Shown here in pieces: positions 33,901-41,170 of a stretch of 64,000 nucleotides of DNA. The position numbers were made by a program, and so were the translations under genes. This DNA is from Actinomadura hibisca NBRC 15177. GTDB taxonomy: Bacteria > Actinomycetota > Actinomycetes > Streptosporangiales > Streptosporangiaceae. Location: positions 62,001 to 126,000 of the forward strand of contig NZ_BCRO01000044.1 of the NCBI RefSeq assembly GCF_001552635.1, written 5' to 3'. How positions within the stretch are numbered: position 1 is the stretch's first letter; every line of letters begins with the position of its first letter. Below the pieces are notes generated by a model. The model saw only the letters and a program-made list of their open reading frames with translations, was not told where the DNA came from and searched no databases.

Positions 33901-35455
33901 ACTACCCGACATCCCCCTATGGCCGACGCAGGCGAAGGTGGCCGAACCCTTGGGCATCACTCGGGGGCGGGTCCCGCAGATTCTGGGCGATCAGCGCAAA
34001 CGTTGGCGCAAGCTGCCCGCCGTCAAGGAGCTGCGTGAGGAGATCCTGGAGCTGCTGGCCGATCTGGGGCGGATCGCTTCCGCCGTCGAGATCGCCGAAA
34101 CGCTCGCCGTCCGACGCGGCACCCAGCTCCACGACCCCGTGGCGCGCCGTGCGCTCGGTTTGGCCGCCGTGCGCGCCGTTGTCGAGGTGGAACAGTCCGA
34201 CCCGGAGAACAGCCGCTTCAGCTACCTCGCCAACCGCGACGGCAAGGGCAACGCCGCCAACGGCGGTCTGCTGGCCTTGGAAGTCGGCGAGGACGACGCT
34301 CCCGACACCCCTTCGGCTCCCGGCCTGCTCGACTACGCCCAGCGCCTGGGGAAGGTCGCCGACCGCCTCGCCCGCCTCGAAGCGCTCCCCACCGCCTCGA
34401 CCGTGCTCGGCGAACTCAGCGCGATCACTCCGCCGCCCGGCACGATCGACTGGGACGAACGCCGCACGGTCGCGATCGCCGTCGCAGCCGCCAAGAACGC
34501 CGCCGCCACCCCCCGCTTGGAGATCTACCCCCGCACCCTGCCGCTGGTGCGAGCGCTGCGTCTGACACAGGCGGGCCTGATACGCGTACTGCCCGGCGTC
34601 CTGGAGGAGAACCAGCCCGGTCTGACCGCCGAGGACATCCATGACCGGGTGCTGGCCCGCTTCCCCCGTTTCAACGACGACGGCAGACGACTGCCCACCG
34701 GCGGTCCGCTGACCAAGGCGCTGCGGCAGGCGGGCTTCGACCTGATCCTGGCCAAACGCAAGGACACCGGAACCTACCGCTACCGGCCTACCAGGTTGGA
34801 CAACGTCTCCAGCTACATGACCTCCACGGCCGACCGGCACTCCACCCGCCGGGGTGGCGCGGCCCGCTACTCCCAAGACCCGGAGCTGGCCGCCGCCTCC
34901 GAGGCCGAGGAACGTCTGGAGGCCTCGCTCCGCCGCGACGGCTTCCGGGTTCTGACGGTCCGGGCAGGCCTGAGTGAGAACGCGGTCGCCGAACTGACCA
35001 GCACCCGCTTCAATGCCCAGGCGCTGTCGGTGACGCAGTTGTTCTTGGAGACGATGCACGGCCTGGTCCCGCCGAGCGGCAAGCCGACCTGGGAAACGAT
35101 CCTGCGTGCGGACGTCGCCGAACCCGGCAGCCGCGCGGCGGCGAAGTTCAGTGAATACGCGCGAACGGCGTGGGGTCGCATGGAGCCGGTGGTGCGCGAG
35201 CGGTTGACGTCAGGCAGCGGGCCGCTGCTGCTGACCGACACGACGGTCTTCGCGCGCTACCAGGCCATGGGGATGCTGACCTCGCTGGCCGCGACAGCCC
35301 GCCTGGGCGGAGGGGGACTGTGGGTGCTGTGCCCGCAGAACGACCCGTTCCGGGAGCCGCGCTTGGCGACAGTGGCGGTGCCTTACCAGGAGGCGTTGGG
35401 CGAGTGGATTCAGCTCCCCGACTCCTGGATCAGGAACGTGCACCGGGCGGGCTGA
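30905..35455 (+). CDS. pglW: BREX type 2 serine/threonine kinase PglW
   Basis: A 1516-residue protein. Residues about 15-130 form a NERD nuclease-related domain (HVREVDLLVITPGGVHMIEL, then KDWHGRL). Residues about 220-500 are kinase-like but degenerate (HHRALAANTV instead of HRD, SDW instead of DFG, then DAYLAPEL). Residues about 515-820 are a second kinase: GTGSTSRALLVR glycine loop, LAVLKIA, HRDIKPDN (from residue 663), and DFS in place of DFG. The rest includes an alpha-CTD-like helix-hairpin segment (LSVTTVGELLEYSRRNLVNA, PGLGAKTR) and a sigma-region-4-like helix-turn-helix (TQAKVAEPLGITRGRVPQIL). PglW phosphorylation is needed for Pgl phage resistance in Streptomyces coelicolor. ATG chosen over a TTG three codons earlier. 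Confidence 0.94.
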   Translation: MREGRWTTVTESEFDHERRGLEAIRDRLPDGGPWYAWSNFTFTASTGHVREVDLLVITPGGVHMIELKDWHGRLAAESGTWVQTTPGGRRISHGNPLHLVTKKARELAGLLGQHGQRVWVGAGVCFTASGLRIQLPANDQNGVHSTAELLQMLQHPPHDARRRIDGPRAKAIKAALEQVGIRRSDAEFKVGPYLLERRSFETGPTWADYLAKHSTLHEMARVRIYLRERRSDATIRRSVDNAARREAAVLQRFRHPGAVQLKQYDPSGHSAGPALIFDYHPDTLRLDEYLVRYGDKLGILGRMALVRQLAETIRSAHSSRIHHRALAANTVHVIPRARRKGDPSADEDTRWLSPSLQISDWQIATQRSGSAGSTRFAPTKLSAIHLSEGSDAYLAPELTAVKPDPVSLDVYGLGVLTYLLATGRPPAASQAEVLAQLEAGDGLRPSAIVDGLSPDIDELVQAATAYAPDRRLSTVDEFLEMLESVEDTLTTPSSVPDPAPTSTPEKDPLEAVPGDVLAGRWEVRRRLGTGSTSRALLVRDLAATEQLPGGRSLAVLKIALSDARASILIREAEIMRRLRAHHGTIRLVEPEPLLIGGRTALALEYVGDERVTDDQPGKGTRHRHETVARQLREQGRLQIDQLEAYGEYLFSAVDFCEGEGVWHRDIKPDNIAIRIRPNRTRELVLIDFSLAGYPVRQIDAGTDGYLDPFISDVLRSVYDAHAERYAVAVTLHEMASGELPKWGDGKVSPRQLDADAWPYPTIAADAFDPAIRDALVAFFRKALHRDAAQRFPDLKPMRDAWRKIFLQLAETVPSNGHSSHHPVPAAGIADAEPESAQQQRDKLAAQAARETHLSAAGLTPAAESFLYGLSVTTVGELLEYSRRNLVNAPGLGAKTRTEIQRRQREWAERLGRAPRSPLTPEGRKDAAQEMKGLSDKESAFFDSLGTSEHADTLSTHTLRNVSLDALATLFVPKLKTDGSNRNEVEAMRLLLRLPDESGALPDIPLWPTQAKVAEPLGITRGRVPQILGDQRKRWRKLPAVKELREEILELLADLGRIASAVEIAETLAVRRGTQLHDPVARRALGLAAVRAVVEVEQSDPENSRFSYLANRDGKGNAANGGLLALEVGEDDAPDTPSAPGLLDYAQRLGKVADRLARLEALPTASTVLGELSAITPPPGTIDWDERRTVAIAVAAAKNAAATPRLEIYPRTLPLVRALRLTQAGLIRVLPGVLEENQPGLTAEDIHDRVLARFPRFNDDGRRLPTGGPLTKALRQAGFDLILAKRKDTGTYRYRPTRLDNVSSYMTSTADRHSTRRGGAARYSQDPELAAASEAEERLEASLRRDGFRVLTVRAGLSENAVAELTSTRFNAQALSVTQLFLETMHGLVPPSGKPTWETILRADVAEPGSRAAAKFSEYARTAWGRMEPVVRERLTSGSGPLLLTDTTVFARYQAMGMLTSLAATARLGGGGLWVLCPQNDPFREPRLATVAVPYQEALGEWIQLPDSWIRNVHRAG

Positions 35456-35495
35456 CCTGGTTTCGCTGGTCGAGTGAAACTCCCTGAGAAATCGA

Positions 35496-35531
35496 AACGA
35501 GCCCCGGTCCGATCCGGACCGGAGGCTCGTT
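35496..35531. terminator. bidirectional terminator between pglW and the DUF397 gene
   Basis: AACGAGCC pairs with GGCTCGTT, and inside it CGGTCCG pairs with CGGACCG around a 3-nt loop. The hairpin is 40 nt after the pglW stop and 12 nt after the convergent DUF397 stop, so pglW transcription probably ends here rather than reaching pglX. Confidence 0.75.
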
Positions 35532-35543
35532 CGGTGCTTGGGG

Positions 35544-35741
35544 TCAGGTTAAGTCGAACTCGCCGCGTTTCACACGCTGAGCAAACGCGCTCCAGTCGGT
35601 AGGGGCGAGCAGCAGGTGAGGAGCCGCGAGGTTCTTGGAGTCCCGCAAGCCGATGTTTCCTGCGAGATCCGCAACTTCGACGCAGTCGCTCTGGCCAGAC
35701 GTGCTGCTGCTACGGCTGGACTTACGCCAGACGGGAGCCAC
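35544..35741 (-). CDS. DUF397 domain protein
   Basis: A 65-residue protein with the classic DUF397 sequence: WRKSSRSSSTSGQSDCVEVA, then IGLRDSKN and a DWSAFAQRVKRGEFDL ending. DUF397 proteins accompany HTH/DUF5753 regulators in actinomycetes and form regulatory pairs (BldB-, WhiJ- or AmfC-like contexts); some behave like toxin-antitoxin modules. I chose GTG 35739-35741, preceded by GGAGGGG, which gives the usual family length. An upstream in-frame ATG at 35850-35852 would add 37 residues, but those residues align with the expected C-terminal helix of the preceding DUF5753 regulator (see the neighbouring remnant). Confidence 0.82.
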   Translation of the reverse strand: MAPVWRKSSRSSSTSGQSDCVEVADLAGNIGLRDSKNLAAPHLLLAPTDWSAFAQRVKRGEFDLT

Positions 35742-35882
35742 TGAACCCCTCCATGCTTGCATGATCACGTCGATCGAGGCATCGACGGGTAGGGCCTGAT
35801 CGCTGATGCGGTCGAACCACAACCGGAACGAACGGACCTCTGTCATATCCATGACCAGTCTTCCACCTCCGTGGGCTTCGAC
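35742..35882 (-). pseudogene. detached C-terminal part of the DUF5753 regulator
   Basis: In the same frame as the regulator and directly after its TAG, the codons read VEAHGGGRLVMDMTEV and then RSFRLWFDRISDQALPVDAS. This is the expected DUF5753 ending (VxYVE...L...E..RF...FDRL...AL...S). So the regulator frame continues for about 47 codons beyond the stop and then runs in frame into DUF397. GGAGGTGG before the ATG at 35850-35852 could allow separate translation of part of it. Confidence 0.55.
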
Positions 35883-36551
35883 CTAAGCCACCTCGTTACG
35901 CCCGACGTTCATGATCTTGAAGGAGCCGTCCCGGCCGACATGTTGTGCGCCCGCGCTCCGGGGGACGATCCGGAACGTGATGTTCGGTCGTTTCGCCCAT
36001 TTTAAGATCGCCGCGAGCTGCTCGTACATGACTTCGGGGCCACCGACCGGCTGCTCGATGATGCCCTGATCGAGGATGACGCGGGTGAGTGGGCCGTTCT
36101 TGCGGTTCAGCATCTCCTGACGCGGCATCCGCTGGGCGAGGTGGTTGTCGATGTCCTGCAAGCCCGCCCCTTCGAACGAGGCCCGCGCGTACGCCTCGGC
36201 CTGGAACAGGCCGGGGATCCAGGCCAACTGCCAGATCCTCAACTCCGACGCACGCACCTCCATTTCCAGGTGCGCCTTGAACCACTCGGCATTATGCCCG
36301 GTTATGGCGAATCCGACCAGGGATGTGAACAGGCCGCCGGTCCGCCATTCCTCGTCGAGGATCTTCGCGTGCTTGAGTTGCAACTTCATCCCACCGGACT
36401 CAAGGCGCGAAACACTCGACCTATCAAGATCGAGGGTTCTACCCAACACCGTTCCGGAGATCTTGTGCTCCTCTTGGTGTCTGCGCAGTTGAACGGCCAT
36501 GAGATCCCAGAGCGAACCGGCCGGATCGAGCGAGTCTCGGGCGCTCACCAT
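35883..36551 (-). CDS. HTH (XRE)/DUF5753 regulator ending at an in-frame amber codon
   Basis: A 222-residue protein with an N-terminal XRE-like helix-turn-helix (HKISGTVLGRTLDLDRSSVS, RLESG) and a DUF5753 body (AEWFKAHLEMEVRASELRIW, YARASFEGAGL, GGPEVMYEQLAAILKWAKRP, SFKIMNVGR). Typical members are about 270-290 residues. This one stops at TAG (35883-35885), exactly where a Tyr codon is expected in the family (EVA-stop-VEAHGGG), and the missing ending lies in frame behind it. It may be truncated, read through, or a base-call error. The ATG 36549-36551 follows GAGGAG (a GTG at the next codon is also possible). It is divergent from the small gene at 36647. Confidence 0.8.
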   Translation of the reverse strand: MVSARDSLDPAGSLWDLMAVQLRRHQEEHKISGTVLGRTLDLDRSSVSRLESGGMKLQLKHAKILDEEWRTGGLFTSLVGFAITGHNAEWFKAHLEMEVRASELRIWQLAWIPGLFQAEAYARASFEGAGLQDIDNHLAQRMPRQEMLNRKNGPLTRVILDQGIIEQPVGGPEVMYEQLAAILKWAKRPNITFRIVPRSAGAQHVGRDGSFKIMNVGRNEVA

Positions 36552-36646
36552 CCACTCCTCTTTGTTGCGCTTCAAGGGAGAACGTAGCGAAGGTAATCTG
36601 CTCCTCTCATGCTTGGCCCAAGAAAGGCGAAGATGCGGAGGCCGCC

Positions 36647-36880
36647 ATGAGCACGCAAGCAGATCTTGAAGCGAAACAAATTAATCAACTTCGTACTCAG
36701 TTCACCGGTCACCGAATCTGGCGATCGGTCCGTTCCGACGGTCTCCTCGGCGACTGGGTGGCAAGCCTCCACGATCCGGCCCACGGCGTCGACCCCACGG
36801 TGATCCGTTCGGACGCCGACGAGCCGCGCAAGGCACTGCTTGCAGAAGCCGGCCGGGCCCCCGCACGGAGCCTCCGGTGA
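36647..36880 (+). CDS. small hypothetical protein between pglW and pglX
   Basis: A 77-residue protein with a good ribosome site (GGAGG, 6 nt before the ATG). Sequence features are a helical N-terminus (STQADLEAKQINQLRTQFTG) and a basic, Trp-containing middle (HRIWRSVRSDGLLGDWVASL). I recognise no domain. Similar small proteins often stand divergently from HTH/DUF5753 regulators in actinomycetes and are likely targets or partners of that regulator (inference). The last codons overlap the start of the next gene. Confidence 0.6.
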   Translation: MSTQADLEAKQINQLRTQFTGHRIWRSVRSDGLLGDWVASLHDPAHGVDPTVIRSDADEPRKALLAEAGRAPARSLR

Positions 36881-37272
36881 TGGACCAGGCAGGGTGGGGA
36901 GCCGCCTGGCCGCCGGGGAATGGGGCCGCGTCCCCCAACGCGGCCCCTTGGGGGAAGGTGGGGACGGCGCGGGTGGTGGGCACCCCCTCGGGCACACCAC
37001 CCGCGCCGTCCCACCGCACACTCGCGCCCGTCACCAGTCCGGTCCCGATCATCGAACAGGCACACCAGACGGCCATCGCTCGCATCCAGTTCCGCTTCCC
37101 CGGAGTTCACACCCGGTGGGGCCAGCACACCAACCACTGGTGGGCTTACGTACCGACCCAACGGGGCGGGCGCTTACTGGAGGCCGTCACTCTCGAAACA
37201 TTGGTGGCCTTGATCGGCCAGAGCAGGTCAGGGGACGCACAACAGTGGCGGAAGCCACCTCAGACGAACTGA
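36877..37272 (+). CDS. small hypothetical protein following 36647
   Basis: About 131 residues, starting at GTG 36877 or ATG 36880, overlapping the previous stop. The N-terminal half is low-complexity and Pro/Gly/Ala-rich (GWGAAWPPGNGAASPNAAPW) and may be a linker or non-native extension. The C-terminal half looks folded: IEQAHQTAIARIQFRFPGVH, then WGQHTNHWWAYVP and LLEAVTLETLVALI. This matches a type of small actinobacterial protein paired with an HTH/DUF5753 gene; no function is known. The true start may be further inside. Confidence 0.5.
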   Translation: MMDQAGWGAAWPPGNGAASPNAAPWGKVGTARVVGTPSGTPPAPSHRTLAPVTSPVPIIEQAHQTAIARIQFRFPGVHTRWGQHTNHWWAYVPTQRGGRLLEAVTLETLVALIGQSRSGDAQQWRKPPQTN

Positions 37273-37461
37273 TGAACCTTTGGGTTCCACCTGACGCGTG
37301 CCGCGGCGCCGGAGGCGCAAACCACCTGCAAACCCTCCGAAGACCACCCCTCTTAAAGGCGCTACGGAAGAGAAGCCGCACCCGGCCTGCAGCAAGGCGA
37401 GGAGCCGTGGGCTGGCGTCGAACAAATGGTCGATGGCCATGATCAAAACGAGGTAAGCCAA

Positions 37462-37528
37462 TATAATTTCTCACACCTCTCCCTTTTTGGAGGGTTAGCC
37501 GATAACCTGTACCCCGGACACCGTCCGG
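37462..37528 (+). promoter_or_regulatory. candidate promoter/operator of the pglX operon
   Basis: TATAAT (37462-37467) is a perfect -10 hexamer in an AT-rich patch 90 nt before pglX, though no good -35 is seen. Two inverted repeats follow: GGTTA/TAACC (37493-37507) and CCGGAC/GTCCGG with a 3-nt loop (37514-37528). The 37273-37555 gap holds no credible gene. A separate promoter fits the terminator after pglW. Confidence 0.4.
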
Positions 37529-37555
37529 AGTTCCACAGTTGATCGGACCCCCCTC

Positions 37556-40500
37556 ATGATCGACCGTAAAGCTCTGCTGAAAGGTCTAAGGAAAGAAGTT
37601 AAGAATCTTCAAGACGATCTGGTGCAACAGGTCAAGGTGTTGCCCGACACTGATGCGCGCCTACGGTCGGAATATGCCATGGCGCGCAAGATCAACCGCA
37701 CCTCGGCGTCTTGGGGTTCCTGGCTGAGCGAACGCATCACGCAGGCCGCCGTCGCCTGGGTGCTCGGCACAGTCTTTGTCCGCTTTACTGAGGATAATGG
37801 GCTCATTTCCGAGCCGTATCTCGCAGCACCCGACCCTGACCGCCAGGTCCTCGCCCGTATCCGTTACGAGGCGTATGTCGATGAGGTCGATGACCCGACC
37901 TACCGAGGCTGGCTCGAACAAGCTTTTGCGGAACTCGGCGCAGGTCCGGCCGGACGGCTGCTTTTCGACCCGAACCACAACCCGCTCTTCCAGATCCCGA
38001 TCAGTCACGATGCCGCAGGCGCTCTCATCACCTTCTGGCAGATGCGTGACGATCATGGTTCTCTGGTTCACGACTTCACCGACCCTCTAAAAGAGAACGG
38101 CACTGAAGGCTGGGACACCCGTTTCCTCGGTGACCTGTATCAGGACCTTTCCGAGGAGGCCCGCTCAACTTTTGCCTTGCTCCAAACGCCAATTTTTGTC
38201 GAGGAATTCATCCTCGACCGAGCGATGGATCCGGCCCTCCGCGAGTTCGGCCACGAAGACTTCAAAATGATCGACCCGACCTGTGGTTCAGGCCACTTCG
38301 TCTTAGGAGCCTTCCACCGCCTTCTCCGCCGCTGGCAGGACAAGCCCCTCGGCCGCGACCGACCTGAACAGGTCCGCGAAGCGCTCAACTCGGTCCACGG
38401 CGTGGACATCAATCCGTTCGCCGTCGCCATCGCTCGCTTCCGCCTACTGATCGCAGCCATGGCTGCTGCCAGCATCCGCACTCTCTCGGCAGCCTCCGCG
38501 TATGACTGGCCTATAAACCTGGCCACTGGCGATTCACTAATCAGTGATCGTCAACTTGCATTAACTATAACTAGCGATAAGACTGATATTTCACTTGCCG
38601 AATTCATCTATGACGTTGAGGACGTTCACTATTTTCCACATATTCTACAGCCAGGACGCTATCACACTGTAGTAGGAAACCCACCTTACATTGTAGTAAA
38701 GGACAGAAGCCTCAATAAACTATATCGTCAACTATACGATGCGTGCACTGGAACGTATGCACTATCAGTGCCATTTGCTCAACGCTTCTTCGAGTTGGCC
38801 AAGCAAGGCAAGGCCGAACGTGGCTATGGCAGAGTCGGTCAGATCACCGCCAATTCTTTCATGAAGCGCGAATTCGGATCTAAGCTCATCGAAAATTACT
38901 TCGGGCATCAAGTAGAACTAGCCGAAGTTATTGACACGTCTGGCGCTTACATTGCCGGCCACGGGACACCAACAGTAATTCTGATCGGCACTAGGCGGTC
39001 TGGGGCCAATAGGTCAAGTACGGTCCGCACGGTACGGAGCATTCAAGGCGAACCGGCCGTACCGGAAGATGGAGATGTTGGTTTCGTCTGGTCAGCAATC
39101 GTTGAACTGATTGACAAGCCGGGCTCAAGAAGCCAATGGGTCTCCTGCGAAGATCTCGACCGAAACCGTTATTTTGCGAAGCAGCCATGGGTGCTAGTAG
39201 ACGGCGGCCTCGAGATGATCGAGCAAATAAATATCAAATCAAGAGAGAAGTTGAAGGCTAACCAAAAAACAATCGGTCGCTACACCCACACCGGTAGCGA
39301 CCCTTCATATTTTGCCCCTATCGGCACGTGGTACCGTTTCGGCGTTAACCCAGAACACATCATGCAAATAATAGAGGGCGACCGAGTTAGAGACTGGAAC
39401 ATCTCTCCCGTCACAGAATCGATCTTCCCTTACTCCTCCTCTCTTGCCGCCGAGCTTACGCTAGACGTTAGCAAGAAACTCTGGCCGCAGCGAGCAACCC
39501 TTCGCCAACGCAGAGAGCCCGGCGGAACACACGAGCAAGTCGGCCTCACTTGGTATGAATGGAGCAGGTGGCATCCAGAACGCTTTTCGTCTCCGCTCGG
39601 GATATCTTTTGCAGAAGTTGCCACACACAATCACTTCTCACTAAGCCGCAATCATGGGGTCTTCAAACAAACGGCGCCAGTAATTAAGTTGACCGGATAT
39701 AAAAATGAAGATTACCACATTGCCCTTATGGGAATTCTCAATAGTTCAACTGCCTGCCTATGGCTGAAGCTAAATTGCCATGACAAGGGGATTCGCGGCG
39801 AAGGCGGAGGCTTTACCAGTACAGAGTGGGAACGCTTCTATCAATTTAACAGTACAAACATCGAACGCTTTCCCCTTCCGACGACATATCCTACCTCCAT
39901 CCCCTTCCTCCTTAATCATAAATCTCAGGAGGTTTCAACTGCCGCACTCTCAATCAGTGATTTGAATACCATACCCACTAGTTCCAAGGTGAGAGAATCG
40001 CAAGCAAAATGGCAATCAGCGCGCGCTAATATGATTGCTCTTCAAGAGGAGTTGGACTGGCAGGTCTACTCCCTCTACGGCCTCTACCCGGAAGACCTAC
40101 GCGCCCCTGAGCAGGACGTCCCCAACCTCGCCCTCGGCGAGCGGGCCTTTGAGATCGCCCTAGCCCGCCACGTCGCCAACGGCGAAGCCTCCGGCGAGTG
40201 GTTCAAACGGCACGGCTCCACTCCCATCACCGAAATCCCCTCCCACTGGCCCGAGCCCTACCGCCAGACCGTCCAGAAGCGCATCGACGCCATCGAGTCC
40301 TCCCGCGCCATCAACATGATCGAGCGGCCCGAATACAAGCGTCGCTGGGCCGCCGAAGGCTGGGACTCCCTCCAGGAGAAAGCCCTCCGCTCCTGGCTAC
40401 TGGACCGCATCGAGAAGCGTGAGCTCTGGTTCGACGAGATCGACGCTCCCGCCCTCGTCACCCTCTCCAGGCTCATCGACATGCTGACCCGCGACGACGA

Positions 40501-41140
40501 TTTTGTTTCCGTCGCCAAGCTCTACCGGCCGCACGAAGAGCTTTCCAAGGTCGTCATCGGACTCATGGCCGACGAGCACGTGCCTTTCCTGCCGTCGCTG
40601 CGCTACAAGCCCTCCGGGCTCAAGAAGCGCGCCAGCTGGGAGCACGTCTGGGATCTCCAGCGCCAAGAAGACGCCGCGTCCGACGAACTCCTCAAGAGGA
40701 AGATCCGGGACTCCATTCCCGCCCCTCCCAAATACACCTCGGCCGATTTCCTCAAGCCGTCGTACTGGCGGGCCCGAGGCAAGCTCGATGTGCCCAAGGA
40801 ACGCTTCATCTCCTATCCGACCGCCCTCGGCGGTCAGCCCCAACTGTTCGGCTGGGCCGGATGGGATCACCAAGAGCAGGCGTTGGCGCTCGCGACCTAC
40901 GTCACCAATCAAGCTCTGTCGAGCGACGAGATCGCCCCCTTCCTCGCCGGGCTGCTGGAACTCCAGCCGTGGCTCAACCAGTGGCACGACGACTTCGACC
41001 CCCTCTACGCCGTTTCACCTGCCGCGTACTTCAACAGTTACCGACAGCAGATGCAGGGCGAGCATGGCCTGACCGACGACGCCCTCCGCACGTGGCGGCC
41101 CGATCCGTCCACGAGGGGTCGCGGAGCGACCAAGAAGTAA
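37556..41140 (+). CDS. pglX: BREX type 2 adenine-specific DNA methyltransferase PglX
   Basis: A 1194-residue protein beginning MIDRKALLKGLRKEVKNLQD, the family start. SAM motif I is DPTCGSGHF (residues 240-248), and motif IV is NPPY (375-378), typical of N6-adenine methylases. The C-terminal region (about 820-1190) is again family-like (LDWQVYSLYGL, RPEYKRRWAAEGWD, PTALGGQPQLFGWAGWDHQE). PglX marks host DNA and is essential for Pgl/BREX exclusion. About 38,510-40,030 (residues about 318-825) is much more AT-rich than both flanks, consistent with an exchanged recognition part. No ribosome site stands before the ATG. No long homopolymer that could switch phase was noticed. Confidence 0.95.
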   Translation: MIDRKALLKGLRKEVKNLQDDLVQQVKVLPDTDARLRSEYAMARKINRTSASWGSWLSERITQAAVAWVLGTVFVRFTEDNGLISEPYLAAPDPDRQVLARIRYEAYVDEVDDPTYRGWLEQAFAELGAGPAGRLLFDPNHNPLFQIPISHDAAGALITFWQMRDDHGSLVHDFTDPLKENGTEGWDTRFLGDLYQDLSEEARSTFALLQTPIFVEEFILDRAMDPALREFGHEDFKMIDPTCGSGHFVLGAFHRLLRRWQDKPLGRDRPEQVREALNSVHGVDINPFAVAIARFRLLIAAMAAASIRTLSAASAYDWPINLATGDSLISDRQLALTITSDKTDISLAEFIYDVEDVHYFPHILQPGRYHTVVGNPPYIVVKDRSLNKLYRQLYDACTGTYALSVPFAQRFFELAKQGKAERGYGRVGQITANSFMKREFGSKLIENYFGHQVELAEVIDTSGAYIAGHGTPTVILIGTRRSGANRSSTVRTVRSIQGEPAVPEDGDVGFVWSAIVELIDKPGSRSQWVSCEDLDRNRYFAKQPWVLVDGGLEMIEQINIKSREKLKANQKTIGRYTHTGSDPSYFAPIGTWYRFGVNPEHIMQIIEGDRVRDWNISPVTESIFPYSSSLAAELTLDVSKKLWPQRATLRQRREPGGTHEQVGLTWYEWSRWHPERFSSPLGISFAEVATHNHFSLSRNHGVFKQTAPVIKLTGYKNEDYHIALMGILNSSTACLWLKLNCHDKGIRGEGGGFTSTEWERFYQFNSTNIERFPLPTTYPTSIPFLLNHKSQEVSTAALSISDLNTIPTSSKVRESQAKWQSARANMIALQEELDWQVYSLYGLYPEDLRAPEQDVPNLALGERAFEIALARHVANGEASGEWFKRHGSTPITEIPSHWPEPYRQTVQKRIDAIESSRAINMIERPEYKRRWAAEGWDSLQEKALRSWLLDRIEKRELWFDEIDAPALVTLSRLIDMLTRDDDFVSVAKLYRPHEELSKVVIGLMADEHVPFLPSLRYKPSGLKKRASWEHVWDLQRQEDAASDELLKRKIRDSIPAPPKYTSADFLKPSYWRARGKLDVPKERFISYPTALGGQPQLFGWAGWDHQEQALALATYVTNQALSSDEIAPFLAGLLELQPWLNQWHDDFDPLYAVSPAAYFNSYRQQMQGEHGLTDDALRTWRPDPSTRGRGATKK

Positions 41141-41170
41141 CTCCCGGACAGCGGAAGGACACGAGAAGAA

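Noticed and set aside
37187..37474. Minus-strand frames between the small genes and pglX
   Set aside because: Poor composition and no ribosome sites; the stretch looks like promoter and untranslated sequence.
37556..41140. Possible phase-variable homopolymer tract in pglX, as described for S. coelicolor
   Set aside because: No long G or C run was noticed in the gene, so simple slippage switching is not supported.
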